Assembly: GCF_033807575.1 (NCBI RefSeq)
Contig: NC_084704.1
Span: 27,629,968 to 27,693,967 of the forward strand
Direction: 5' to 3'
Source: Cydia pomonella
Lineage: Eukaryota; Arthropoda; Insecta; Lepidoptera; Tortricidae
DNA length: 64,000 nucleotides
Position 1 is the stretch's first letter, and each line of letters opens with the position of its first letter. Both the position numbers and the translations under genes were made by a program. Positions 21,671 through 32,048 of the stretch are shown here, piece by piece. The notes below the pieces were generated by a model. That model searched no databases, was not told where the DNA came from, and was given only the letters and a program-made list of their open reading frames with translations.

Positions 21671-22311
21671 TAAAAAAAACCGGCCAAGAGCATGTCGGGC
21701 CATGCTCAGAGTAGGGTTCCGTAGTTACTCTTCCGTCACAATAAGCTAAACTGGAGCTTAAAGTATGGTAGATTGTTAACCAAGGGATGAACTGTGGGTG
21801 TACGTCTTTTTACTATGAAGGGGAAACTTTTTGCGATAACTCAAAAACAGCTAAACTGATCATATCCGCTATAGTTTTCATTTAATGTCTTAAGCTCTAC
21901 TTCCAAGATTTTTTTTCATATTTTTTGGACCTATGGTTCAAAAGTTAGAGGGGGGGGGACACATTTTTTTTTCTTTCGGAGTAATTATCTCCGAATATAT
22001 ATTTACTTTATCAAGAAATGTTTGTTGAAGACCCCTCTTAGTTTTGAAAGACCTTTCCAACGATATCCCACACTGTAGGGTTAAAGCAAAAAAAAAAAAT
22101 TCACCCCCACTTTACGTGTAGGGGAGGTACCCTAAAAAATTATTTTTTTAGATTTTATTGTACGACTTTGTCGGCTTTATTGATTTATATATCCATGCCA
22201 AATTTCAGCTTTCTAGCACAAACGACCACGGAGCAAAGCCTCTGACAGACAGACAGACAGACGGACATGGCGAAACTATAAGGGTTCCTAGTTGACTACG
22301 GAACCCTAAAA
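21671..22311 (+). repeat. Dispersed repeat 'GGGTTCCG' family, copy D (longest in this orientation)
   Basis: Begins AAAACCGGCCAAGAGCATGT, then CAGAGTAGGGTTCCGTAGTT. It ends with an (AGAC)n stretch at about 22246-22263, ATGGCGAAACTATAAGGGTT and CTACGGAACCCTA. The GGGTTCCGT/ACGGAACCC words at its two ends form short inverted repeats. The copy at 29055-29705 is its near-complete reverse complement. No frame is conserved among copies, so the family looks non-autonomous. Confidence 0.8.
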
Positions 22312-22432
22312 AAGAGAGGCAAAGGAAGACCGAAACATGCTTTTTAGGACCAAGCTAGCAAAAAATTGACGTAGGTAGTGACGTATTAGGAGCTCAAAAC
22401 AGTAGCAGATAGAAGCAATAGAACGTAGTGAT
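22312..22432 (+). pseudogene. Decayed C-terminal fragment of a LINE reverse transcriptase
   Basis: The frame KRGKGRPKHAF, then several stops, then ELKTVADRSN resembles the GRPKxxWxDxV...DRxxWR end of RTE- or CR1-type RT proteins. Several stops interrupt about 40 residues. Assignment rests on weak motif likeness. Confidence 0.4.
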
Positions 22433-24590
22433 TATTTGCTCTTTGGATAGAAGAATGGAATGGCGATTACTCCACCAACAAGAGCCATGCTCTTAAAATT
22501 CTGATGATGATGTTTTCGAGCAGAATTACGATCATAATGTTTAAAGTCTATTTTACCTGAATACCGCAATGGAGTTATAAACTTTATCTTAGCTACAATG
22601 CTCACAGTTTCATGATACATTTTGCTTTGTTATAATGAAACTATCTAAAACTTTGTATTCGTATTCATTCCGCAACGCCACTTTACCGACATTTTACTTT
22701 CGTACGATACCTAGTTGGACTTGATCGTAATTCTACAAGGTAATTGAAATTTGATTACTTACCTAGAATGTTTTATTTTACCTTAAATTTAAAGCCTGAC
22801 ATAAGTATCTAAGTAATGTTCAATCACAGATTATACAGACCATGGACCTAGAATACTAAGAACGTAGTTTCGCTAAAACACAAATAGGATTCCATCATCC
22901 ACCAATTTTCTAGTACTACGCGCACTCACATTGACAGTTATCTCTATAGCCTCATCCACCAATCTGCCGTCAGTCGAATTAAAACGTCAGTGCATTCATT
23001 GTTAGAAGAAAAAAATAAAATATGCGTGGTCGAATGTTGAAAAAATTATACCGATCGAAAGAAAAAAAAAAGACGTGTGGCACTCGGGGACTGCCGCGGT
23101 AAAGCTATTGCATAGCATTTTGTATCAACTTATGCAATTATAATTATTTATTTATTTTATTTATGCAGTATTTCTTTTTCTTTGATATTAATACCACCAT
23201 AACCAACCACCAGTAAACCAGTATAACGATATGATCTCAGTTGATAGGGATCTCGAGGTTTCACTTCTGATGGTTTTTTCGGAAAAGACAAGTACGCTTG
23301 ACAAGAGATAATGTAAACACTGGTAATTCGTAGTTACTCCTGGTATTTATATATTCCAATCGTTCACCGAGCGCACGACTCAAGATAACCAATATAAAAG
23401 TGTGAACCTTGTTTATTCATAGTTACGATACGTATACGGATTCACTTATATTGGACAAGTTGTAAGTCATGGGAATAAGCGCCTTCGCCTGTTTTAGAGT
23501 GAGGGAACTAGCACGAAAAACTGACTTACAAACTCGACGCCAAAGCGGCAAACGCTTTCTAATTCAAAAGTTATAATGTGTTGACGGACTTGCCTTGTAG
23601 ACGGTCTTGCCCACAGTGACCTTATATTAAAATAAAAACCGGTTACATTCTATAGTTTCAAGGAATAGGAGCACATGATTTAAAAAGTTGCATTATTTAT
23701 AAAAAAAATTGCTGACTCGGGCATGCATGCACTGCATGAAGCGGGCATGCCTACTTGACACTCGGATAAACGTGTTTCTCACATGGGTAATGCATTATTT
23801 AGCTGTCGCGCTCACTCAATAACAAGGAAATTTTTAATTTTATTTAGAAAAAATATGTTTTCAAATGTTATAATAGTACTTACGAATGAAAAGTGATACC
23901 GTGAGCTTTGTTTTTGTGCTTGGAGCTATTGAAGCACTGGAAAAAGGCGCAACACGGCATTCTTTGGCAATATTTTATCGAATTTGATGACAATGTTGAC
24001 ACTTCAGCGTCACCCATACGACTAATTCAATATAGGTCCCGGAACCTATATTTTGTGGCTCACGATCGACCGCCTGGTACCTCATCTACCCCTATTACGT
24101 ACATCAATGATACATACAGATTACTATAAACAGCTGCTTATGTATTTGTCCGATTTCGGAGCAGCTCGTCTCGATTCGTGCGAGTTTCGTAGAGTAGTAC
24201 CATAGAAATAGGATAGTATAGAACGACTGTCAAACTTCAAAAGTGTGACCAAAAATGAAATGCAAGTGTGTGCGTAAATTGTCTATGTGCGAACAAAAAT
24301 AGTGATGTCATGTTACAACATATTAATAATCTATCGATGTTTAACTGCTTTATCGACTACTTTTTCAAATGTGTTTGTTTTTATAAAAAATGTAATAGGT
24401 ATGAGTATTATTACTACTATTAGACCTTATTAGCGCCTTTAGTACCTTTAATTTTCTTTTACAGCGGACGCATAGTAAATAACAATACTGATAGTGATAA
24501 CCGAGGCTACAGTTACAGTCGTTTCAGTCAGCATCAAAATGGTCAAATATATAGGTACACATGTGTCACAATGGTCAAATATATATTGTT
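22433..24590. other. Spacer, nothing recognised
   Basis: The open frame 23908-24129 (73 residues) has no recognisable domain, and no repeat family was found. Confidence 0.4.
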
Positions 24591-24596
24591 ACTTAT

Positions 24597-24775
24597 TTTA
24601 CAGTACATATGGAGCTACTTTACCGCACTAGTGCGATAATTAGCACATTACGTAACTATATCGAACATTTTAAGGGCCATATGTATTGTAATACATTTGC
24701 GAATAGTTAATTCGAAACTCGTGTCGACTTAAAATCGTATCGCCACTCATTGCGATTTTTTATTTTTCTCACCTG
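24597..24775 (-). mobile_element. MITE family with GTTTTACAGTACATATGG termini, copy 3 (diverged)
   Basis: TTTTACAGTACATATGG at about 24597-24612 and the inverted partner CCATATGTATTGTAATAC at 24677-24694 enclose a core with GCACTAGTGCGATAATTAGC. The outer arm (GCGAATAGTTAATTCGAAAC) follows as in copy 2 but is shortened and more diverged. Confidence 0.75.
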
Positions 24776-24805
24776 GTTTGGTGTTCTGGGACGTTTACTT
24801 ACTTA

Positions 24806-24994
24806 CTACTTACTCCGTTGGCTCAGCGACCCAAAATGAGACTTGGCCTCCGACACAAGACAGCGCCACTTTTCTCGGTCCTGTGCGACCTCTCGCCAAT
24901 TGTCGACTCGAAGCTCGCGCAGATCCGCCTCCACCATGTCGCTCCAGCGATACCTAGGGCGTCCGATAGGACGTCCTGCTAGGCGACCCAGGTA
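24806..24994 (-). pseudogene. LINE reverse transcriptase C-terminus, 5'-truncated, frame still open
   Basis: On the minus strand one frame reads GRPIGRPRYRWSDMVEADLR, then WREVAQDREKWRCLVSEAK, and ends SQRSK before TAG (24806-24808). The order GRPxxRWxDxVxxDL...WRxxAQDRxxWRxLVxxA is the extreme C-terminus of an RTE-type LINE protein. About 60 residues survive without a frameshift, and the rest of the element is absent. A more decayed piece of the same family is at 42976-43062. Another RTE-like C-terminus with different sequence is at 49671-49871. Confidence 0.75.
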
Positions 24995-24999
24995 CGCTC

Positions 25000-26770
25000 T
25001 TTTTACGTTTTTTCGTTTTTACTTGACTAAATTACTAACGTAGTCCGATCAAGCATTATGGAACCCGGCGCTGTCGGTAAAGCAGGTGACTCGCGTTGAT
25101 AAAGCAGGTTTCTGTCGTATGCGGGTGTGAGTGGTGTAACATGTGCAATGTCGTTAACACAAACACATGCTAAGTGTTAACAGTAGGCGCAAATAGTTGA
25201 CTTACCAAAGAAAATTTGAAATTCGCGCCTTTTCCGCCTGACAAGTTGGGTTGGGTGTGTATACGCTGTCTTGTGTTTCCTTGTGTTAGCGGCAAAGCCG
25301 TGGAAAAGTGGTTAAAATGTAAGTAATGTGTTGGAAAGTGAAGTTTAAATTTATCGCTGAACATGTGCATCTTCAAAAAAGGTATTATAACAATCGTTAT
25401 TATTTTACGTCGGTTATAAAGGTTAATATCTTAATGATGTCTTGTGAACAACTAATTCCATACCTACTAATATACCGACAAGTTATCGATACAGTCATAT
25501 GAACATTTTGTCAAGCCCTAGCGTAAAGTAACAGTTTAGGTTTTTACACAAAATATTCTAAATTATTGACTAATATCATGAAATATTAACACACAATTGA
25601 AGAAAAACTTATAATGAACTGTATAAATTGGCTTTTTACACTTTTTATGCTGTTAATTTGATATAATATCGTTACGAAAATTTCGCTACGATTATCATAA
25701 TTACCTGTGAAATGAGTATTTCCCTGGGTTTTTTGGCCCTGAAACACAACAATCCGGCACACAACATGACACCATCTTCACTAAATTACTCACTTAATAT
25801 TTATTTTTGATTTTGATTCTCGTATATTTTTAACGTTAAAAAATACGGCAATATGATTTTGGCCGCCTCGGCCGCCTTCGAATTCAAAAAATGGTTACGT
25901 TTTCTCATATGTAGTCTGCCTCTTTCACACTCGTGGCTTGTTCATATACGTGATGGCTTCCCTTTCGCACACTTCATCTGTCTGTCAAGCGAAGCGTATG
26001 ACAAGTCTCTGAGTAGTACAATACGTCTAATCGCACGCACACAACGCCGTGTCGAAGACTGCCGAACTGAAACGACGTTAGACGAAGTGGGGAGCGTGAG
26101 GTTTTTTCGTTACGGAATTTCTGGATTCGGTCCCCGCGCTCAAGGCCCGCGATAGAAGCTATGCAATAGCTTAAAAAGTCGGATTAATGTTCATAAATAA
26201 GTTAATCAATTATCACATTATCTTTCGTAAAATACGATATTAATCCATGAAGTTGTACCTAAAGTAGAGGGCGCTCTCACTTTTTTTGCCATACTAAATT
26301 GCACCTTATCCCCGAGCTACAAAGATGTTCGTACCAAAATAGAGAAAATGTACTCAATCCGCCTAGGTATACATTCGTGACACGCACACATTGAATCCTT
26401 CCACCATTGCAGTGTCACAGCTGGTCGTCAGTTCCGCGGCCTCTGTCAAATTGTTCCTCTATGATACAGACTATGATTATAAAGCGACACGATAAGCACA
26501 GAGAAGGATCATATAGCGTTTTAAGTACTAAGAGCGTATGAAATATTTCAATTTCACATGAAAATATTATGCCGCAAATACTAGGTACCAGACGTGGCTC
26601 ACTCCGCGATTTCGCCGTGCGGCTACAAGTAGGTAAGTATATGTGGCCTACACCAGTTTTGGTGTCTAGCAGTGGTTTCCGCCTACCGCTACGGGACGGA
26701 TAATTTTTGAAACTTTTGTATATAGCCAAATTTGTAGATTTTGTATTAGGTAAATGACATATGTATTTGT
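25000..26770. other. Spacer, no supported gene
   Basis: Two open frames (25853-26155 plus; 26415-26858 minus) reach 100-147 residues. Neither shows a domain, a good start context or a repeated relative. The block 26590-26700 (CTCACTCCGCGATTTCGCCG, ACGGGACGG) is GC-richer than its surroundings and could be a dispersed repeat. Confidence 0.4.
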
Positions 26771-26773
26771 TGA

Positions 26774-26854
26774 CATTTTCTGCAGTAATGCAGTCTACAG
26801 TATTGTCGTGCTGCAATACTGATACAGTCGAATGCATTATTACTGCAGGAAATT
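26774..26854. repeat. Small foldback, CTGCAGTAAT...ATTACTGCAG
   Basis: The left arm (TTCTGCAGTAATGCAGTC, then CAGTATTG) and the right arm (CAATACTG, then ATGCATTATTACTGCAGG) are imperfect inverted repeats of about 30 bp around TCGTGCTG. It is probably a short MITE or its remnant. Confidence 0.5.
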
Positions 26855-26859
26855 TCAAA

Positions 26860-28640
26860 ATCTGTTAAAATAGCACGATTAACATAACATAATAATAGGT
26901 GACGGCACTTTCGGACGGTGATAACCCTAAAGGTAGCCACACTCATTCCACGCCTTCCGAAAGAGTCCGTTAAATCACCAACGTTTAGGCACTTTTGGTA
27001 TACCTAAACAGGGGTTTTATTATATAGTGAACCTTCTGTACGTAGTTCTATTATTTATTCTATGCCCATAGGTAGAACTAAAAAGGCTCAACTGTAAGTA
27101 TTGATCGGATTACCTACTCTCTAAAGAAACACTGGGACTTCATTCAATGTGGTAAATAAAGTAACGCCTTTTACATGCTCCTTTTAGTTAAGCTCTATAA
27201 ACAAGTTTATTTTCCTGGTTAACCGTAGTTCAAACACTGTTGCCTTGGGAAGAATAATTTTCCATAGTTGAATAACGTAAATATTGCGGTTCGTGGATTG
27301 AACACAAATTGGTTGATTTGTTAACCTCAAACTAATTTTCCTTACCAGTAGCATTGCAAAGGAAAATATTTTCTGTAGGTACCTGTGTCTTAAACAATGC
27401 CATGCCCGAGGTTAAGTACATATGGAAAGAAATGATTTGTTAATTTTTTTCAAACTGAAGGCACTTTAATTTACAATAACAATACACATATTGCATATAT
27501 ACAGAGGATAGCAGTTAATTTAATTTCAATGGAGAATGTAAAACTTACCCTTTAGATCCCCGAATAAGCGTAATTTGCTACGCTAAAACAGTGAGAATTC
27601 TGGTAAATATATTAATAACATGATATGGCGTATGGTTTTTTTCTCACATTCATCATTACTGCTGTTTTTTTTACCGGCATTGTTAGTTTTTAGTACCTAA
27701 CTTTAGTGCAATAAAGATGATTTCGAATGGCTTTACTATAATCACTAGGGAATCAATTTTAGGATGTTCCAAATCGGAACATTGAAAGATACGACAAGTA
27801 AAAGCCATTCAGAAGATTTTTAGGGCGTTTGAGGCTCCAATCAGTTTATTTATCCAAGCAATAAAAGCTAAATATTGTGCACAACCATTCTAAGGATATA
27901 TTAAGAATGTATTTAAAAGCATATAAGTATGAAGAGTATGAGTGTGTGTTATCGCGTGTCTACTGACTATAAACTTGGAATTAAGCATTTATCCAACCCG
28001 GTGCTGTAAAATTTTATCAAAGTTCCGCCTTCCGCCACGCAGTGTTTTTATTATATGTTATTGGATGGGGATGTTCACAATAATATTACATGACAACGCT
28101 AACAAAGAAGACGAATCGCCAATCGTGAAAGACATGTCGTACCTAAAATAAAAATACACCCACTCAAACATATTACGTACCTTTCTTTCATCACTAGCCG
28201 GGCAAAAATCCAACTACGCAATATGGGAAGAGGAAAACACCAACGAACATAATGCAATCAATATTAATAAAGTAAAATATAATAGATAGGCTTCTGGGAT
28301 TTAATTTTCGTAATTAAATAATTACATGTCAGAAAGACTCCCGCGGGAAATGCATGTTAGCGTGAATACACAAATGATCCAGTTAACTTATTACCCCCAT
28401 GTTCGCTCGTAACTCTAGTTACTCGCATATTTATTCTCGCAAGACCTAATTAGCGCTGGAGATTTTGCCCCGATAAAAATATTGTTTGCTGTAAAAAACA
28501 AGCGATTTTAAAGAGAAGATATTTTAAACGAGGAAGCACAAACAAGTAGTAATTAGAAAGTTAAGATATTTTATTAGTCCCATGGCTTGTTTTAATGTCC
28601 ATATTCGTAAATTTTCATTTGCTCATTCGGTCAATTCGAA
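26860..28640. other. Spacer, nothing recognised except a possible LINE tail near 27690-27725
   Basis: AGTGCAATAAAGATGATTT resembles the 3' end of a retroelement. No other feature is supported. Confidence 0.4.
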
Positions 28641-28649
28641 CTTAAATTT

Positions 28650-28771
28650 TGATATCAAAAAGATATCTACGTGATACCATTTCATTTCGTTAACATTCTC
28701 GTGTGCATTTTACTCGTATTTGTTCGTACATGTACTTATATTGACGCAAGCGAGATGCACGTGCAAGTATG
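28650..28771 (+). mobile_element. MITE-like repeat, partial (relative at 41869-42005)
   Basis: TTGATATCAAAAAGATATCT at the left and the interior words TACTCGTATTTGTTCGTACA and GCAAGCGAGATGCACGTGCA match the order in the element at 41869-42005. The right terminal repeat is lost. Confidence 0.45.
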
Positions 28772-29054
28772 ATAAAAAATTACATCTTTTTATGTCAAAA
28801 TGCAACTAGTCACATTTGCCCATTTTTTCGAATGAACACGATTTTCTAAAATAAGAACTAAGGTAATGTAACTTATCCCGACCCTCTTTCATGAGACACG
28901 GCAGACCCAAGATGTACCTTAACCTAAACGAACCAACCTACCCCACCTAAACGTATACCTGCCCCTTAAATTCTACCCCCTAATAAACCCCAGACCTAAT
29001 AAAATACGCAACCTATGCACAGCACCGATTCATGGATGGAAATATTTCGTGTAG

Positions 29055-29705
29055 TTTTTAGGGTTCCGTAGTCAACTAGGAACCCTTATAGTTTCGCCAT
29101 GTCCGTCTGTCTGTCTGTCTGTCTGTCCGAGGCTTTGCTCCGTGGTCGTTAGTGCTAGAAAGCTGAAATTTGGCATGGATATATATGAATCAATAAAGCC
29201 GACAAAGTCGTACAATAAAATCTAAATTTTTTTTTAGGGTACCTCCCCTACACGTAAAGTGGGGGGTGAATAATTTTTTTTGCTTCAACCCTACAGTGTG
29301 GGGTATCGTTGGAAAGGTCTTTCAAAACTAATAGGGGTCTTCAAAAACATTTTTTGATAAAGTGAATATATTCGGAGATAATCGCTCCGAAAGAAAAAAA
29401 AATTTATCCCCCCCCTCTAACTTTTGAACCATAGGTCCAAAAACTATGAAAAAATCGTGGAAGTAGAGCTTAAGAAATACATTAAATGAAAACTAAAGCG
29501 GACATGATCAGTTTAGCTGTTTTTGAGTGATCGCAAAAAGTTTTCCCTTCATAGTAAAAAGACTTACTTTAATTAGGTACTGATTATGCAAATTTGCCTA
29601 TTTGTTTAACTCGGGTAAAAGGTACCATTTCATCCCTTGGTTAACAATTTACTATAATTTAAGCTCCAGTTTAGCTTATTGTGACGGAAGAGTAACTACG
29701 GAACC
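29055..29705 (-). repeat. Dispersed repeat 'GGGTTCCG' family, copy E
   Basis: The reverse complement of this copy aligns along its length with 21671-22311. It includes a (GTCT)n tract at about 29105-29127 and the CTTCCGTCACAATAAGC end (as GTGACGGAAGAGTAACTACG). A 75-bp stretch near 29565-29640 (TTAATTAGGTACTGATTATG) is absent from copy D. Confidence 0.8.
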
Positions 29706-30190
29706 CTACACTGAGCGTGGTGATTAAAATTGGTATCATTATATCTTATGGTCTCCAGATAAACATACTAAAAGTCCAGTAAAAAACGAAAAAGAATATA
29801 AAATGTTTAAGGGCCCCTACACCAAAAGTAGGGATGATTTTTTTTGGGTTCAACCCTATAGTTTGGGGTGTCGTTGGATAGGTCTTTCAAAATGAATACG
29901 GGTCTTCAACAACAATTTTTTGTTAAACGTAATATTTTTGGAAAAAAAAAATCCCTGAAAATAAATAAAAAATATGTTTCCTTCCCTACTTCCCCTAACT
30001 TCTGAACCATGGGTCCATAAAATATGAAAAAGTCTTGAAAGTAAAGCTTAGTAAAGGCTTTCTAGGAAAACTATAACGAACCTGATCGGTCTAGCTGTTT
30101 ATGAGTTTTTGCAAAATAGTCTATGTTGACGGACGGGTAACTACGGAACCCTACACTAAGCATGGCCCGACATGCTTTTGGCCGTTTTTA
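29706..30190 (-). repeat. Dispersed repeat 'GGGTTCCG' family, copy F (diverged)
   Basis: Same order of landmarks as copy E (CAACCCTATAGTTTGGGGTG, GGTCTTTCAAAATGAATACG, GTAACTACGGAACCCTACAC, CATGGCCCGACATGCTTTTG) but only moderately similar. It starts directly after copy E in the same orientation, so this is either a nested or tandem pair. Confidence 0.7.
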
Positions 30191-30725
30191 TATGTGTTCA
30201 ACAGGTGACTAAGCATGCTTATTGTAAAAAAAAAAAAGATTTATGATGAAGAATTACGAAAAAAACGACGTTTTCTTAAATCGCCTATCTTTTTCCACTT
30301 TGTTAACTTAAACACCCTGTAGCTCCTAAAGTATTGATCGTAGAGTCAAAATAAACAAACCAAATTTGTAGGAAATTTTATACTTAAACTTTTGTCCGAA
30401 GTAATTATAATGCTATTTGTACAGATATTCAAGATATGGGCAAAAATATAGACCCTACCCCCTCAGCACAACTACCACCCTCGAGGACTTTTAGTATATT
30501 TATCTGGAGACCACAAGGTATAACTGTACCAATTTTCAAAACTACACGAATTATTACTCCTGATTTTATTAATTTTCTTGAGCTAACCGGTGAACTATAT
30601 AAAAAACATGCCCGACTGATGAATGATTAAAGCGTTTCCTTGAGATTCTTTCGAATAAAAATATATGGTATGGTAATTTTTTTGTAAGTAGTTCTTGCAG
30701 CCCAAATGGTTTGACGTTGAAGATG
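30191..30725. other. Spacer upstream of the retrotransposon
   Basis: A 64-residue frame (30436-30630) shows no domain. No repeat was recognised. Confidence 0.4.
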
Positions 30726-30736
30726 AACAGTATGCG
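30726..30736. repeat. Target-site duplication of the full-length retrotransposon, left copy
   Basis: AACAGTATGCG here equals 35991-36001 immediately after the poly(A). The first two A residues could belong to the tail, so the certain duplication is 9 bp. Confidence 0.8.
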
Positions 30737-30893
30737 GAAAAAAAAGGGCGGGAAACCGAAAATACTAGGCGGCATTTTTGAAAATATTTTAATTATAGTG
30801 TTTTAAGTCCTTTTTTACTGACAAAACCGAGATATATTTGCTCACTTATTATTAAATTTAATGTTAGATTAAATTTCTGATTCTACTCGTTGA

Positions 30894-32045
30894 ATGAGGC
30901 CAGGAGGCGGGGGTGCGGGCGGCGGCCCCTCCCCCATGGAAACAGAAACCGCCAAAACTTCAACAAAAAGAAGAAATAAAGATGTTTCTGATACAGAAGT
31001 CACATCATGTAAGCAAAAAATGACATACATACGAAGTCGTCGCGGTCTCTTCAAAGACCACAACCCTATATATGAAGATTTGACAAAAAAAGAGTATCCT
31101 GTACTACTACAATCTGCTTCTAATGAACTGACTCATAAAGTCCCCATGGACATCCTCAAAGTTAATGGAATATTAAAAGAGATTTTGGGGGTGCAATATG
31201 TAAAGGCGGCTGGTAACTTTTATGTTAAAGTTTATTTCGGATGTGCCAAGGATGCAAATGCATTTTTGCTAAACAAACCTGTACTACAAGAAAATAATTG
31301 GAAAGCAACAATTCCATATGACAGCATAGAGTGCCAAGGAATTATTCGTGCTCCTGTGGATCTTAGTGAGGAGACATTGCTCGAGGACTTAAAAGCGAGT
31401 TGTATGATTCTTGGTGTAAAGCGCTTTACCAAAAAACAGGACGATGGGCAATTCAAACCTCTCCCAACCGTCCTGGTTACATTTATGGCCTCGTCTAGAC
31501 CCGACCACGTAATCTATGACCATATCTGGATGCCTGTACAGGAATACATCAGACCTCTGCTTCAGTGCTTCAGATGTTATAAATTTGGACATGGCAGTGG
31601 AGCTTGTAAAAGCACTCAAGTATGTTCCATTTGTTCGGCGGGTCATTTTTACAAAGAATGTACCACACCATCAGTCTTCAAGTGCTCAAACTGTAGTGGA
31701 CCCCATTCGGCAGTTTCTTATACCTGTAAAGTGAAGGCAGAAAAAATTGCACAAATTAAGAACAAGATAAATGGCAAATTCTCTTATGCAACTGCAGCTG
31801 CAATAGCTGTTACACCTAATAATAGTACTAATCCAAATAGTAAGATTTTAAAAACACCTGCTAAAACACCTCACGGACGTGCTATGATTGCTGACATTAT
31901 TAATTCTGATATTGTCCTTAATGCAATCACCAAAACAATTGTAGAATTAATGAAAAAAAGAGAAGTCAATAATACTTCCTCTGGTCCTTTACCAATATCC
32001 TCCCAAATGATTAAAGAGCTGCTTGTAACAAGTTTTACCACTTAA
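30894..32045 (+). CDS. ORF1 gag-like nucleic-acid-binding protein of the non-LTR retrotransposon
   Basis: 383 residues. The N-terminus is Gly/Pro-rich (RPGGGGAGGGPSPME), followed by a basic stretch (STKRRNK). The middle (about residues 70-215) is a gag-like region with no motif I can name. Three zinc knuckles occupy about residues 225-275: CFRCYKFGHGSGAC, CSICSAGHFYKEC and CSNCSGPHSAVSYTC. Such triple CCHC clusters are standard in the ORF1 proteins of I/R1/Jockey-group LINEs, which coat the element RNA and accompany it to the target. The ATG at 30894 is the only start that gives the whole frame and follows the 5' UTR. The frame is intact and ends with TAA at 32043-32045. ORF2 starts three bases later in the same frame. 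Minus-strand frames overlapping it are shadows. Confidence 0.92.
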   Translation: MRPGGGGAGGGPSPMETETAKTSTKRRNKDVSDTEVTSCKQKMTYIRSRRGLFKDHNPIYEDLTKKEYPVLLQSASNELTHKVPMDILKVNGILKEILGVQYVKAAGNFYVKVYFGCAKDANAFLLNKPVLQENNWKATIPYDSIECQGIIRAPVDLSEETLLEDLKASCMILGVKRFTKKQDDGQFKPLPTVLVTFMASSRPDHVIYDHIWMPVQEYIRPLLQCFRCYKFGHGSGACKSTQVCSICSAGHFYKECTTPSVFKCSNCSGPHSAVSYTCKVKAEKIAQIKNKINGKFSYATAAAIAVTPNNSTNPNSKILKTPAKTPHGRAMIADIINSDIVLNAITKTIVELMKKREVNNTSSGPLPISSQMIKELLVTSFTT

Positions 32046-32048
32046 ATT

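Noticed and set aside
26415..26858. 147-residue minus-strand frame as a gene
   Set aside because: No domain, no conserved neighbour and unusual Cys/Ile-rich chance composition; an overlapping frame is equally open.
31232..31646. Minus-strand frames opposite ORF1
   Set aside because: They are mirror readings of the strongly supported gag-like ORF1.
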